Assembly (NCBI RefSeq): GCF_009720625.1 | Contig: NZ_CP046266.1 | Location: 2,923,501 to 2,987,500, forward strand | Length of the DNA: 64,000 bases | Direction of reading: 5' to 3' | Source: Metabacillus sediminilitoris | GTDB taxonomy: Bacteria; Bacillota; Bacilli; Bacillales; Bacillaceae | Part shown: one piece after another, positions 48,431 to 59,082 of the stretch | Numbering within the stretch: the stretch's first letter is position 1 | How the letters are laid out: every line of letters begins with the position of its first letter | Made by a program: the position numbers and the translations under genes | The notes under the pieces: model-generated | Database searches by the model: none | Seen by the model: only the letters and a program-made list of their open reading frames with translations | What the model was told of the DNA's origin: nothing

Positions 48431-48445
48431 TTATAATAATTATAA
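48431..48445. promoter_or_regulatory. PerR box of katA
   Basis: TTATAATAATTATAA fits the published PerR consensus TTATAATNATTATAA at every position. PerR represses katA until peroxide oxidises it. Confidence 0.85.
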
Positions 48446-48581
48446 TTTAATATTTAAAATCATTATTAAATCATTTTAAATTACCAATTTTTTGATAAAC
48501 ACTACTTATACTATGAATAGAAACAGAACTCTATTACTACATTATTGGTGTAATACTTGAAAAATGATTTCCCTATCTTGT

Positions 48582-48622
48582 AAAAAAAAAAAAAAACACT
48601 ACTTACTTAATAGTAGTAGTGT
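48582..48622 (-). terminator. Terminator of metE
   Basis: aacactac / gtagtgtt stem followed on the minus strand by 14 U (A14 at 48582-48595). Confidence 0.85.
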
Positions 48623-48645
48623 TAAAAGGTGCAAGCATATTCCTT

Positions 48646-50931
48646 CTATATAGAAACTGTATTAAGTTTTTCACGGTAAATTTGTGCAGCTTTAACCATA
48701 ACTTTAATCGCCTCAACTGTCTCTACTTCACCTCTTGTTTTTAACCCACAATCAGGGTTAACCCAAAAAGCACGATAATCCAAGACTTCAAGAGCTCGTT
48801 TTATATTTTGTGATAATTCCTCTAATGTTGGAACACGCGGACTATGAATATCGTATACGCCCAAACCAATCCCTTTGTTATAATGATGTTGTTCGAAAGA
48901 TGTAATTAATTCACCATGACTCCGTGATGTTTCAATGGATATAACATCAGCATCAAGTGCATCAATTGCATGAATGATATCATCAAAATTTGAATAACAC
49001 ATATGCGTATGAATTTGTGTATCATCATTTACAGAGGATGTCGCTAATTTAAACGCATAAACAGCAGCATTTAAGTAATCTTCTGTCTTTTCTTCTTTTA
49101 AGGGCAACCCTTCCCGTAATGCTGCTTCATCAACTTGAATCATAGTAATTCCATTTTCCTCAAGTGCTTCAACTTCTTTTCGTATTGCTAATGCTACTTG
49201 GTTTAACACATCAACCCTGCTAATATCATCCCTCACAAATGACCAATTTACGATGGTAACAGGACCTGTCAACATTCCTTTTACAGGTTTTTTGGTAAGT
49301 GATTGTGCATATACGGTTTCCTTAACAGTCATATTTTCTAAGCAATACACATCACCAAAAATAACAGGTGGTTTCACACATCGTGAACCATATGATTGAA
49401 CCCAGCCAAATTTGGTGATGGCAACTCCTTCTAATTTCTCTCCAAAAAACTCTACCATATCTGTTCGCTCAAACTCACCATGAACTAAGACATCTAATCC
49501 AAGTTCTTCTTGTATTTCGATCCATTTTTTTATTTCTTTTTTAATATATTCTTCATATTGATCATTAGATAATTCACCTTTTCTCCATTTTAACCTCTGG
49601 CTGCGAACTTCCTTTGTTTGCGGAAAACTTCCGATCGTTGTCGTAGGCAGGATAGGTAAATTCCAGCGATTTTCATGTAATTCTTTTCTTTCAGCAGCAT
49701 CAATACGTGTTGCAGAAAAGCTTTTAAGATTTTTCAATTTTTCTTTTACATCTTTTACGTTTCGATGGGCAGAATTTTTTAGAGAACGTATGGAATGATC
49801 ATGCTGATCCAGTTCAGTAACAGATATTTTTTTATTTACAAAATTTGTTAACAGTACAACTTCTTCTAATTTTTCATCTGCAAATGAGAGTCCATTTTTC
49901 ACTTGAGTGTCTAAGTAGTGCTCATTTTTTACAGTTACTGGAACATGTAGCAGGCTACATGATGGTTGAATAAATAGACGTTCTTCATCAATGAATTCCG
50001 TAAGAGTTGAAAGTAATGTTGATTTTTCCACCAGATTAGCTTTCCAAATATTACGACCGTCAATGACACCTGCAAACAAGACTTTATCACTTGGGAATCC
50101 ATGTTTCTTGATTTGTTCGAGATTGCCCCCGTCATCATGTACAAAATCAAGACCGATACCTTGCACAGGTAATTGAATAATTTCCTCATAAAATTCAATT
50201 TTTTCAAAATAGGTTTGAAGGATAATATTTACATCCTTTAGACCTTCATGAAAAACAGTGTAAACTTCTTTAAACTCATTGATTAAATCTTTCTCAACAT
50301 TCTTAACTAAAATAGGTTCATCAATTTGAATCCATTTTGCCCCAGCATCCTTAAGCTGATTAAATACCTCAAGATACAACGGAATTAACGAATGTAATAA
50401 CTCCGCTTTTTGTTGCTCATTATATCCTTTAGATAAAGATAATAAGGTAATTGGACCAAGAATAACTGGTTTTCCATTAATACCTAACTTTTCTTTTGCT
50501 TCTTGAAATAATGATAATATACGATTTTCTAGTAATCTAGGTTTTGCGTGCTCTAGCTCAGGTACAATATAATGATAGTTCGTATTAAACCACTTCGTCA
50601 TTTCTGCAGCCACTTTACCTTTGCTGCCTCTTGCAATCTCAAAATATGTTTTTAGTGTTACGTTTTGCACTTCATTTTTAAATCGCTCAGGTATTAAACC
50701 AAACATAACGGCAGTATCTAATACTTGATCATAGTAGCTAAAATCCCCAATTGGAATGAGATCGATTCCTTTTTCTTGTTGTTTTTCAAGATGTGATAAG
50801 CGTATTTTTACCATTTCATTGTTGAACTGTTCTTCATTTATTTGATCTGACCAAAATAATTCTAAAACCCTTTTCCACTCGCGGTTCTCACCAATTCTTG
50901 GATAACCTATATTTGAATTTTTTATTTTCAT
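48646..50931 (-). CDS. metE: Cobalamin-independent methionine synthase MetE
   Basis: 761 residues, two-barrel enzyme that methylates homocysteine from methyltetrahydrofolate-triglutamate. The zinc site is visible: HTHMCYSNF and NPDCGLKTRG in the C-terminal barrel, with TTTIGSFPQTKEVR opening that barrel (about 431-444). The start MKIKNSNIGYPRIGENREWK is typical. A cobalamin riboswitch lies upstream, with a terminator hairpin between, so expression should stop when B12 is plentiful and MetH can work. Confidence 0.97.
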   Translation of the reverse strand: MKIKNSNIGYPRIGENREWKRVLELFWSDQINEEQFNNEMVKIRLSHLEKQQEKGIDLIPIGDFSYYDQVLDTAVMFGLIPERFKNEVQNVTLKTYFEIARGSKGKVAAEMTKWFNTNYHYIVPELEHAKPRLLENRILSLFQEAKEKLGINGKPVILGPITLLSLSKGYNEQQKAELLHSLIPLYLEVFNQLKDAGAKWIQIDEPILVKNVEKDLINEFKEVYTVFHEGLKDVNIILQTYFEKIEFYEEIIQLPVQGIGLDFVHDDGGNLEQIKKHGFPSDKVLFAGVIDGRNIWKANLVEKSTLLSTLTEFIDEERLFIQPSCSLLHVPVTVKNEHYLDTQVKNGLSFADEKLEEVVLLTNFVNKKISVTELDQHDHSIRSLKNSAHRNVKDVKEKLKNLKSFSATRIDAAERKELHENRWNLPILPTTTIGSFPQTKEVRSQRLKWRKGELSNDQYEEYIKKEIKKWIEIQEELGLDVLVHGEFERTDMVEFFGEKLEGVAITKFGWVQSYGSRCVKPPVIFGDVYCLENMTVKETVYAQSLTKKPVKGMLTGPVTIVNWSFVRDDISRVDVLNQVALAIRKEVEALEENGITMIQVDEAALREGLPLKEEKTEDYLNAAVYAFKLATSSVNDDTQIHTHMCYSNFDDIIHAIDALDADVISIETSRSHGELITSFEQHHYNKGIGLGVYDIHSPRVPTLEELSQNIKRALEVLDYRAFWVNPDCGLKTRGEVETVEAIKVMVKAAQIYREKLNTVSI

Positions 50932-50965
50932 CTTATTTACTCCTCCATGTCAATTTATCCAACAA

Positions 50966-50992
50966 AAAAGCCTCTCTAATGAATAGAGAGAC
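50966..50992 (-). terminator. Riboswitch-controlled terminator before metE
   Basis: cctctcta / tagagag(a) hairpin, followed on the minus strand by TTTTTT, between the B12 aptamer and metE. Confidence 0.7.
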
Positions 50993-51079
50993 GATTGATA
51001 GACATAATTAACTAGAGTTGAAATAAATCGATTTTTTCAACATGACCACCACTCTCCCTATTTCGCGTAGGTAATAAGT

Positions 51080-51256
51080 GCATACAATAGGCAGGTCTCC
51101 TGACTTAGGTTCCTCACTTCATATCCCTTCCCATTTCTTTATGAAACAGTGGTTTATGATAAGAAGCTCCCCTTTACAGTGGCGCGACCGTGTCGGAATT
51201 ACACCGACTTCCCTTTTAAGTTAAAAGAATTTAATCATTTAACACCCATTGCCTGA
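51080..51256 (-). promoter_or_regulatory. Cobalamin riboswitch upstream of metE
   Basis: On the minus strand the conserved core reads GTCGGTGTAATTCCGACAC, then GCGCCACTGT and the B12-box AGTCAGGAGACCTGCC. These are the class I cobalamin aptamer segments in the right order and spacing, with a terminator hairpin downstream. It is an OFF switch for metE by inference. Confidence 0.95.
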
Positions 51257-51614
51257 ACATTATTAAATTTTGAAATATTAAAACTTGAGGTTTAGATTAT
51301 ACCATTTTTCGAGATTAAGCAAGGTTTTTCTAATAATATTTTTCAATTTTAAGATTTGTCCCTATGCGAAAGACCATTATTCGTACAAAATAAAATAAGT
51401 AAAAATACACTTGTTAAAATGACTAGTTTTTTATTAAATGAATATAAATATTAATTCACTTGTTTTTACAATAAATTATTAGTATGATCTTAGGACTTTA
51501 ATGCTATAAAAAAGAGTAATCTATGTAGATCTGCTTTTGAAGTTCTAGCATTTTTTCCAATTCATTTAAATGTAATATGTGTTCATTATTACATAAAGAA
51601 GGGGTTATTCCATC
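51257..51614. other. Divergent intergenic region
   Basis: 358 bases between the riboswitch and yebE. It holds the promoters of both presumably; no ORF or further structure was seen. Confidence 0.4.
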
Positions 51615-52187
51615 GTGTTATTAGAAGCTTTATTGATTTTTATCCTTCAGCTAATTTATGTACCAATTTTAACGATTAGGACAATTCTTCTTGTAAAAAA
51701 CCAAACAAAGTCAGCAGCTGGCGTCGGTTTGTTAGAAGGAATCATTTATATCGTTAGCTTAGCAATCGTTTTTCAAGATCTATCTAATTTATATAACATC
51801 ATTGCTTATGTTGTAGGTTTCAGTATTGGCTTACTATTAGGCGGCATGCTGGAAAGAAAATTAGCCATTGGTTTTATTACCTATCAAGCTAATATTCTTA
51901 ATAAAAATCTTGACCTTATAAATGCGTTACGTACAGCTGGTTTTGGTGTTACTGTTTTTGAAGGAGAAGGCATCAATACAGTACGCTATCGATTAGATAT
52001 CGTTGCAAAGCGGTCTCGAGAAAATGAGCTACTGGAAATAATTAACAGTTATGAACCCACAGCATTTCTAATGTCGTATGAGATACGATCTTTCAAAGGC
52101 GGCTATTTAACAAAGTCGATGAAAAAGAGAGCAATCTCATTTAGAAAGCAAAAGGAAAAAATGATCGTCCAAAAAGAACAGCAATAG
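51615..52187 (+). CDS. UPF0316 membrane protein YebE-like (DUF5698-DUF2179)
   Basis: 190 residues. Three hydrophobic helices fill the N-terminal half (about 2-22, 38-54, 62-80), including [13 protein letters not shown] cytoplasmic ferredoxin-like DUF2179 domain follows ([19 protein letters not shown], about 103-121), and the tail is basic. DUF2179 modules are thought to bind small ligands. The start GTG 51615 has AAGAAGGGG upstream. A terminator follows. Confidence 0.87.
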   Translation: MLLEALLIFILQLIYVPILTIRTILLVKNQTKSAAGVGLLEGIIYIVSLAIVFQDLSNLYNIIAYVVGFSIGLLLGGMLERKLAIGFITYQANILNKNLDLINALRTAGFGVTVFEGEGINTVRYRLDIVAKRSRENELLEIINSYEPTAFLMSYEIRSFKGGYLTKSMKKRAISFRKQKEKMIVQKEQQ

Positions 52188-52212
52188 AAAATTTGGTAAA
52201 TTCTCAAAGTAA

Positions 52213-52250
52213 AAAAAGCAAACAAGTGATTCATCTTGTTTGCTTTTTTA
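52213..52250 (+). terminator. Terminator after the YebE-like gene
   Basis: A perfect 14-bp stem (aaaaagcaaacaag / cttgtttgcttttt) with a U-run. Confidence 0.88.
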
Positions 52251-52332
52251 GGCATTTGCCGTGGCACTCCGCACTCACCTACATACACATATATGGATTT
52301 CATCCAATTAAAAATTAAGGAGTGTTTCCTTC

Positions 52333-52737
52333 ATGAATCCATATGGTCCTTATAATCACTTTTATCCGCTGCAAGATAATCAATATATTCATTATCAAGC
52401 TGATCCTTATCTTCCATACCAAGCCAATGTTGATTCCTTTAGACAGCCACCAGCAGTTGAAAGAAGACTATCAGCACTTGAAAGACAAAATGAACGACAA
52501 GCAAGAGAATTAACAAGACTTAATAATGAAGTGAAAAGACAAAATGAAGAGAATAACCGCATGAATAGAGAAATTAATAGAATAAACCGCGAAATCAACC
52601 GTTTAAATGACCAAGTAACACAAATAAATGAAAGAGTTGAACAACATACACGTCGTCTCAATCGATTAAATCAACGACTTCGTGCTGTTGAACAAAAATT
52701 CAGTCTACCATTTACTCCAGGTGAAGGTGGATTTTAG
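52333..52737 (+). CDS. Coiled-coil protein of unknown function, 134 residues
   Basis: The N-terminal 40 residues are rich in Tyr, Pro, Asn and Gln (MNPYGPYNHFYPLQDNQYIH). Residues 42-122 form a long heptad coil with near repeats such as NREINRINREINRLNDQ. The C-terminus ends LPFTPGEGGF. The sticky head plus coil recalls spore-surface or coat-associated proteins, but I know no family. AAGGAGTG precedes the ATG. Confidence 0.75.
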   Translation: MNPYGPYNHFYPLQDNQYIHYQADPYLPYQANVDSFRQPPAVERRLSALERQNERQARELTRLNNEVKRQNEENNRMNREINRINREINRLNDQVTQINERVEQHTRRLNRLNQRLRAVEQKFSLPFTPGEGGF

Positions 52738-52833
52738 GACAAAGCTTGCGACATAAAGACAGTTTCTATAATAAATAAAAACCTCCTCATTGGGCAAATT
52801 AGTGATGAAACTACCTGAGGGGAGGTAAGCAAG

Positions 52834-52959
52834 ATGACAAACCGAAACGATAACCGTGAACGTAAAAACAAGTATCCTAACAACAAAAAACAGGATACAG
52901 AATTTTCAAAGGATACAAATATTAGAAGTGAAATAACTAAGAAGGATATGCAAAAATAA
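52834..52959 (+). CDS. Small basic protein, 41 residues
   Basis: It starts MTNRNDNRERKNKYPNNKKQ, contains DTEFSKDTN and ends KKDMQK. Hydrophilic, in the style of minor spore or small stress proteins; no family is recognised. GGGGAGG precedes the ATG, but the same bases can pair with acctcctca at 52781-52789. Confidence 0.6.
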   Translation: MTNRNDNRERKNKYPNNKKQDTEFSKDTNIRSEITKKDMQK

Positions 52960-53065
52960 AGCTAGTTTATCACGCTTAAAATGCCATATCCTGTAGCTTG
53001 TCTGCGTTGTTGGACATTTACATTTACTGAACTGTTATCCCTACTGCCGTTTATTACGGGATAAG

Positions 53066-53104
53066 AAAAGAGGATGTCAAATAATTTTTTGACATCCTCT
53101 TTTT
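53066..53104. terminator. Bidirectional terminator before the helicase gene end
   Basis: aaaagaggatgtcaa / ttgacatcctctttt, 15-bp perfect stem. Confidence 0.88.
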
Positions 53105-53112
53105 AAACTTAT

Positions 53113-54423
53113 TTAACGAGTTCTTCTTCTTGAATTCTTGGAATTTGTTGACTTCTTATTTTGTCTTTGAACAATCGGTTTCTTATTTGAATTTTTATGA
53201 GAATCCTTTCTTCCCTCATTCCTCATAGCTATGGAACGGCCTGCTTTTTTCGTTTGTTCTTGTCTCTCTTTTTGATAGTCTTCACGATCAGGAATGCTAA
53301 TCCCTTTAATTACTTGTTTTTCTAACGTTTGATTAATTCCCTTCTCAATCATATGTAAGAAGTCATAATCCTTTGGAGCAACTAACGTGAAAGCAACTCC
53401 GTCTCCTCCTGCACGTCCAGTTCTCCCAATGCGGTGCACATAGCTTTCAACATCTTGAGGTATATCATAGTTAAATACATGTGTTATACCCTCTACATCA
53501 ATACCTCTTGCAGCCACATCTGTAGCGACTAAAAATTGAATCTTTGCTTCGCGGAAACGCTTCATTGCTTTTTCACGTTTGGCTTGAGTTAAATCACCAT
53601 GTAGTTCGTCAGCTTCATACCCGTTTGCAATTAAAGCATCATAAAGCTTTTTCGCACGAATTTTAGTTCGACAAAAGATAATTCCTAAAAATGGACGGTG
53701 TTCTTGTAATAAATGAAATAATGTTGCCTGTTTTCGACGGTCAGTTGTTTCGACGACCACTTGTTTAATCTCGTCAACTGTTATTCGTGTCTTTTTCACT
53801 TGAATATTTTCAGGTTCGATCATATATTTTTTTGCAAGACTTTTGATTTCACTTGGCATCGTTGCAGAGAATAACATCGTTTGACGAGTAGACAGTGTTT
53901 CATAAATAATATCATCAACCTCTGGTAAAAATCCCATATGCAACATTTGATCAGCTTCATCTAAAACTAACATCTGAACAGTAGAAAGATCAATTGTTTC
54001 ACGACGTATGTGATCCAATAACCGTCCAGGAGTCGCAACGACAATATGCTGGGCACCCTTTAATTTTTTCAGCTGATGTGCTACATCCTGACCGCCATAA
54101 ACAGCTAATACATTCACTTCATCTAAGTTCTCAATCATTTTTTTTATTTCTTTTGTAATTTGCTGCGCTAATTCACGTGTTGGAGTTAAGATAAGTGCTT
54201 GAATATCAGAGCTGTTCGTATCAATCTTTTCCAAAATTGGCAGGACAAAAGCTAGTGTCTTACCTGTACCAGTTTGTGCTTGTGCAATAACATCTTTCCC
54301 AGAGATAATCGTAGGAATTGTTTTTTCCTGAATAGGAGTAGGTGTCACTAGTCCCAATGATTTTAATGTATAGTTTATTTCTTTTCTAATTCCGAGTTGT
54401 AAAAAATCAGTCAAGGTAATCAC
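53113..54423 (-). CDS. DEAD-box ATP-dependent RNA helicase
   Basis: 436 residues with all helicase motifs: Q motif [15 protein letters not shown] (about 50-57), Ia PTRELA, Ib [52 protein letters not shown]. The C-terminal tail (about 370-436) is basic and low complexity, a likely RNA-binding extension. It is of the CshA/CshB/YfmL group for ribosome assembly or mRNA decay at low temperature, and I cannot choose between these. GTG 54423 has only a weak ribosome site; TTG 54414 is an alternative start. Confidence 0.92.
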   Translation of the reverse strand: MITLTDFLQLGIRKEINYTLKSLGLVTPTPIQEKTIPTIISGKDVIAQAQTGTGKTLAFVLPILEKIDTNSSDIQALILTPTRELAQQITKEIKKMIENLDEVNVLAVYGGQDVAHQLKKLKGAQHIVVATPGRLLDHIRRETIDLSTVQMLVLDEADQMLHMGFLPEVDDIIYETLSTRQTMLFSATMPSEIKSLAKKYMIEPENIQVKKTRITVDEIKQVVVETTDRRKQATLFHLLQEHRPFLGIIFCRTKIRAKKLYDALIANGYEADELHGDLTQAKREKAMKRFREAKIQFLVATDVAARGIDVEGITHVFNYDIPQDVESYVHRIGRTGRAGGDGVAFTLVAPKDYDFLHMIEKGINQTLEKQVIKGISIPDREDYQKERQEQTKKAGRSIAMRNEGRKDSHKNSNKKPIVQRQNKKSTNSKNSRRRTR

Positions 54424-54618
54424 GTCTCATTTCTTTTAGTAATACGTCCATTCATACAAAGGCTTACTTACTATAGCATATTGATTAGTATTTTTCAGTT
54501 TTTGTTACATTATTAATTAGTACACAACAAAATGAATTTTTCTTTCACATCCTCTCCTATATAATAATGGTAATTATGTTATGATAATATCGTGGATAAA
54601 AAATAGAGGGTGAGTAAA

Positions 54619-55458
54619 TTGAAAGACGAATTATATTATATTGGTCAGAAAATAATCAAAAATAAAGAAATTTTAGCTAACAATGTTTCTGAATTACTTA
54701 ATGAGTTATATTCTAATGATGTAAATAAATTTATGAACCTCGAAGATGAAAGTTTTAATAAACATTCGTCTAATTTGATTGAAATATTGGGTAAATCACT
54801 AATAGATTCTCAGCAAGTATCAGAGGAATTAAAGGATTGGGCTACTTCTGAAGCGGGTTATCTGGTCAATAACATTTCATTATCAAGAGCACTAAGATCA
54901 CTTGCATTTTATCGAACAGTGATTTGGGATGTTTTTACAGTTGAATTAGAACAAAAACAATTTGCTGCTATCACCATGTTAGATGTTAGTAAAATCATTG
55001 ACCCATTACTTGATGAAATTAGTGCAGAATTTGGCAGGGTTTATGAAGAATATAGTAATAAATTAATGAAAATTGCCTATACAGCCTTGGAAGAGCTTTC
55101 CGTACCAGTTGTGCCAATAAATAAAAGTGTGGCTGTTGTTCCGATTATTGGTGAAATAGATACACATCGCTCTCAATTAATACTGGAAGTAACCATGGAA
55201 GAATCTTCAAGACTCAAACTCGAATATTTAATTTTAGATGTAACGGGAGTCCCTGTAATTGATACAATGGTCGCTGATAATTTATTTAAGGTTATTAACG
55301 CGCTTAGATTGTTGGGTGTAGAGACAATTATTACAGGAATACGACCAGAAATTGCTCAAACCATCGTATCAATAGGTGTTAACTTTAAGGGGATCACTAC
55401 ATTTGCAGATTTACCTACAGCTTTAGCCAGTATCGATCTTAAAGTCGTACATAAATAG
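54619..55458 (+). CDS. RsbR-type stressosome protein (N-terminal RsbR domain + STAS)
   Basis: 279 residues. A helical N-terminal non-heme-globin-like sensor domain (about 1-150) precedes a C-terminal STAS domain (about 160-275). IGEIDTHRSQ and VPVIDTMVAD hold the two threonines phosphorylated by RsbT in B. subtilis RsbRA (Thr171 and Thr205 equivalents), so it looks like a working stressosome subunit. No rsbS or rsbT is adjacent. I choose TTG 54619 (GAGGGTGAG 6 bases upstream) over GTG 54610, which overlaps the ribosome site. Confidence 0.86.
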   Translation: MKDELYYIGQKIIKNKEILANNVSELLNELYSNDVNKFMNLEDESFNKHSSNLIEILGKSLIDSQQVSEELKDWATSEAGYLVNNISLSRALRSLAFYRTVIWDVFTVELEQKQFAAITMLDVSKIIDPLLDEISAEFGRVYEEYSNKLMKIAYTALEELSVPVVPINKSVAVVPIIGEIDTHRSQLILEVTMEESSRLKLEYLILDVTGVPVIDTMVADNLFKVINALRLLGVETIITGIRPEIAQTIVSIGVNFKGITTFADLPTALASIDLKVVHK

Positions 55459-55469
55459 TTATACGCCTA

Positions 55470-55505
55470 AAAAAACCGTGAAGATTATACATCCTCACGG
55501 TTTTT
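55470..55505. terminator. Bidirectional terminator
   Basis: aaaaaaccgtga / tcacggttttt stem with further inner pairing; it serves the RsbR-type gene and the convergent 70-residue gene. Confidence 0.85.
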
Positions 55506-55518
55506 CAGTTACTCATCA

Positions 55519-55731
55519 TTAGCTTCCCATTTTTCTACGTGTATTACTAGCCTTTTTTGTTTGCTGGCTTTTCATCTTTTGATTTGCAGCCATTCCCTTA
55601 TTTAATTGTTTCCCATTTCCTTGAGCTTGTTTTTTATTTTCAAGTTGTTTTTTCATTAATTCCTGTAAGCTAACTTTCTTTTTTTCTGTTGGTTGTGTAT
55701 CTGCATTTTGGTTTTGATCGTTATTTTGCAT
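55519..55731 (-). CDS. Small Lys/Gln-rich hydrophilic protein, 70 residues
   Basis: A disordered, highly charged protein (KKKVSLQELMKKQLENKKQA, ending NTRRKMGS). AAAGGAGA precedes the ATG, and a terminator follows, so it is likely real. No domain is recognised; possibly nucleic-acid binding by charge. Confidence 0.65.
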   Translation of the reverse strand: MQNNDQNQNADTQPTEKKKVSLQELMKKQLENKKQAQGNGKQLNKGMAANQKMKSQQTKKASNTRRKMGS

Positions 55732-55807
55732 ATTAAAATCTCCTTTTAAAATAGCTGTTGATTTTCTTATTATAATATATAGAAATAAATATCACAGCTA
55801 TTACTAG

Positions 55808-56650
55808 TTATTTTTTGCTGTTTAATTTTATGATTATATCCTGATCAATATTATGTTTAAGAGGCAAATCTACTTCATAGATTCCTTCAACAACTAAATA
55901 AGCGATAAGTTGGGCCCCATATTCTTGAAAATGTGTATTATCTGTTATCCCCATTGGATAGTTAGGATTCATTCCAGCATCTAACCACATGAAAACCTTT
56001 TTGGTTTTTTTGGGCCCTAATCGATCATACATCGCTTTGCTTTTTTCTGTTAAATCGATAAGAGGAACATTCTCTTCTTTTGCTAACTCCTTCATAGCAA
56101 GAGGATACTTTCCATGAGAATATAAAGCATGTCCATCCGGAGAAAAACGCCTTCTCTCGACAGGGGTAATAAGCACTGGTATTGCACCTTTTGACCGAGC
56201 ACCATTGATATACTGTTTTAAGTAACTTTTATATGTTGTATCAGGTAATGTATATCTTGTGGGATCTTCTTCCTTTTCATCATTGTGTCCAAATTGAATG
56301 AAAAGATAATCTCCCTTTTTAATGTTTTTGAGTAAATCAGTTAATCTGCCTTCATGAATAAAACTTTTTGAACTTCGCTTTGGAACCGCATGATTCTTAA
56401 TGATAATATTTTCATTAAACAATTGTGCTATTTCTTGCCCCCATCCTTTTCTAGGAGCTAAAGTAATTCCATAATGTGAAACGGTAGAATCCCCTGCTAA
56501 ATAAATCGTGATGATCGCTTCTTCCTCTGAGGCAAATTTAGATGCTTCTGAGGCTTTGGATATATTTACGTGAATGATGATGGCAATTGATATAAAGATA
56601 ATCAATAGTAATGATATTATTTTACTAAACCATTTTCGAATCTTTATCAC
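55808..56650 (-). CDS. Exported SGNH-hydrolase, rhamnogalacturonan acetylesterase-like
   Basis: 280 residues. An N-terminal hydrophobic signal/anchor (about 10-28) is followed by an SGNH fold: block I LAGDSTVSHYG (catalytic Ser), block III FIQFGHNDEK, block V DNTHF (Asp/His). The layout matches RhgT/YesT-type esterases that deacetylate pectic rhamnogalacturonan, but no pectin genes lie nearby. The start is uncertain: GTG 56650 abuts AAGGAG with no spacing, while an ATT three codons later has ideal spacing. Confidence 0.83.
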   Translation of the reverse strand: MIKIRKWFSKIISLLLIIFISIAIIIHVNISKASEASKFASEEEAIITIYLAGDSTVSHYGITLAPRKGWGQEIAQLFNENIIIKNHAVPKRSSKSFIHEGRLTDLLKNIKKGDYLFIQFGHNDEKEEDPTRYTLPDTTYKSYLKQYINGARSKGAIPVLITPVERRRFSPDGHALYSHGKYPLAMKELAKEENVPLIDLTEKSKAMYDRLGPKKTKKVFMWLDAGMNPNYPMGITDNTHFQEYGAQLIAYLVVEGIYEVDLPLKHNIDQDIIIKLNSKK

Positions 56651-56914
56651 TCCTTATTGTTCTATACACTTTATTTAAGGACTTTAAACTTATCTAAAAT
56701 TTGAAATTTTAAAATAGCTTAATTGCCTTTATTCATTAAAATTCTAATGAATCATACACTTATTTTACCTAAATATGTATCCATTCATGTAAATAAAGAG
56801 TTTATGTAAAACGAAAAGATACTGGTCTGAAAAGTAATTTTTCAAACCAGTATCTAATGTCGTTAACGTGCTATTAAATAAGTATATAGCTTCAACAAAA
56901 AATGATATAAGATA

Positions 56915-57102
56915 AGGTTGTTTTTTCTTATACTTTGTTGCTATTTACCAAGTAATACGGTGTGGTTGATTTCCCTTCAGTTGCTCGCTTTCCTCCGCGG
57001 CGTAAACGCCTGCATGAGTCTCACCTTCCCCGCTGCTCTCGCAGGAGTCTCGCAATCTGCTCCAATCAATCTCAAATGTTTTCGCTCGGGAGAAAAGAGC
57101 CT
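56915..57102 (-). mobile_element. MITE-like GC-rich palindromic element, copy 2
   Basis: 188 bp in the opposite orientation to copy 1 (37941-38148). Its terminal inverted repeats are aggttgtttt (left on the plus strand) and gaaaagagcct (right), flanked by the 6-base direct repeat aagata (56909-56914 and 57103-57108). It shares with copy 1 the blocks ttgattggagcagattgcg, gactcctgcg, aggcgtttacgcc, aaagcgagca, atcaaccacaccg and attacttggtaaat, but the central segment differs. Confidence 0.85.
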
Positions 57103-57143
57103 AAGATAAAAACCCTATTAACTTTTCTAATGCAAATAAAACT

Positions 57144-57287
57144 TCACTCTTCTAAAATCTCATAAGAATCTGAACGACATGAAAAACAATAAAGGATCTT
57201 ATCTTCTGTTATAATTCCGTCTAAAAAACCATCCAAGCAATAGATTGTTTTATTGCATTTAACACATCGGCCTACTTGCTCTCTCAT
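57144..57287 (-). CDS. Cys-rich mini-protein, 47 residues
   Basis: The minus strand reads from ATG 57287 (TAGGAGGT upstream) to TGA 57144. Cysteines lie in RCVKCNKTIYC and YCFSCRSD, two CxxC pairs spaced like a zinc ribbon. The function is unknown. It lies 42 bases from mobile element copy 2, whose insertion is just downstream of the stop codon. Confidence 0.65.
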   Translation of the reverse strand: MREQVGRCVKCNKTIYCLDGFLDGIITEDKILYCFSCRSDSYEILEE

Positions 57288-57422
57288 CTACCATACCTCC
57301 TAGAGGTTAGAATATATGGGGGAAGACAAAACTGTATATCATAGCGGTCTTAACTGAAAGATGAGTTATCTTCATTGATTTGTTTTAATAAGAAAAGAAA
57401 TCAGATAATTTCAAATGAAAAA

Positions 57423-59082
<1,660 letters not shown>

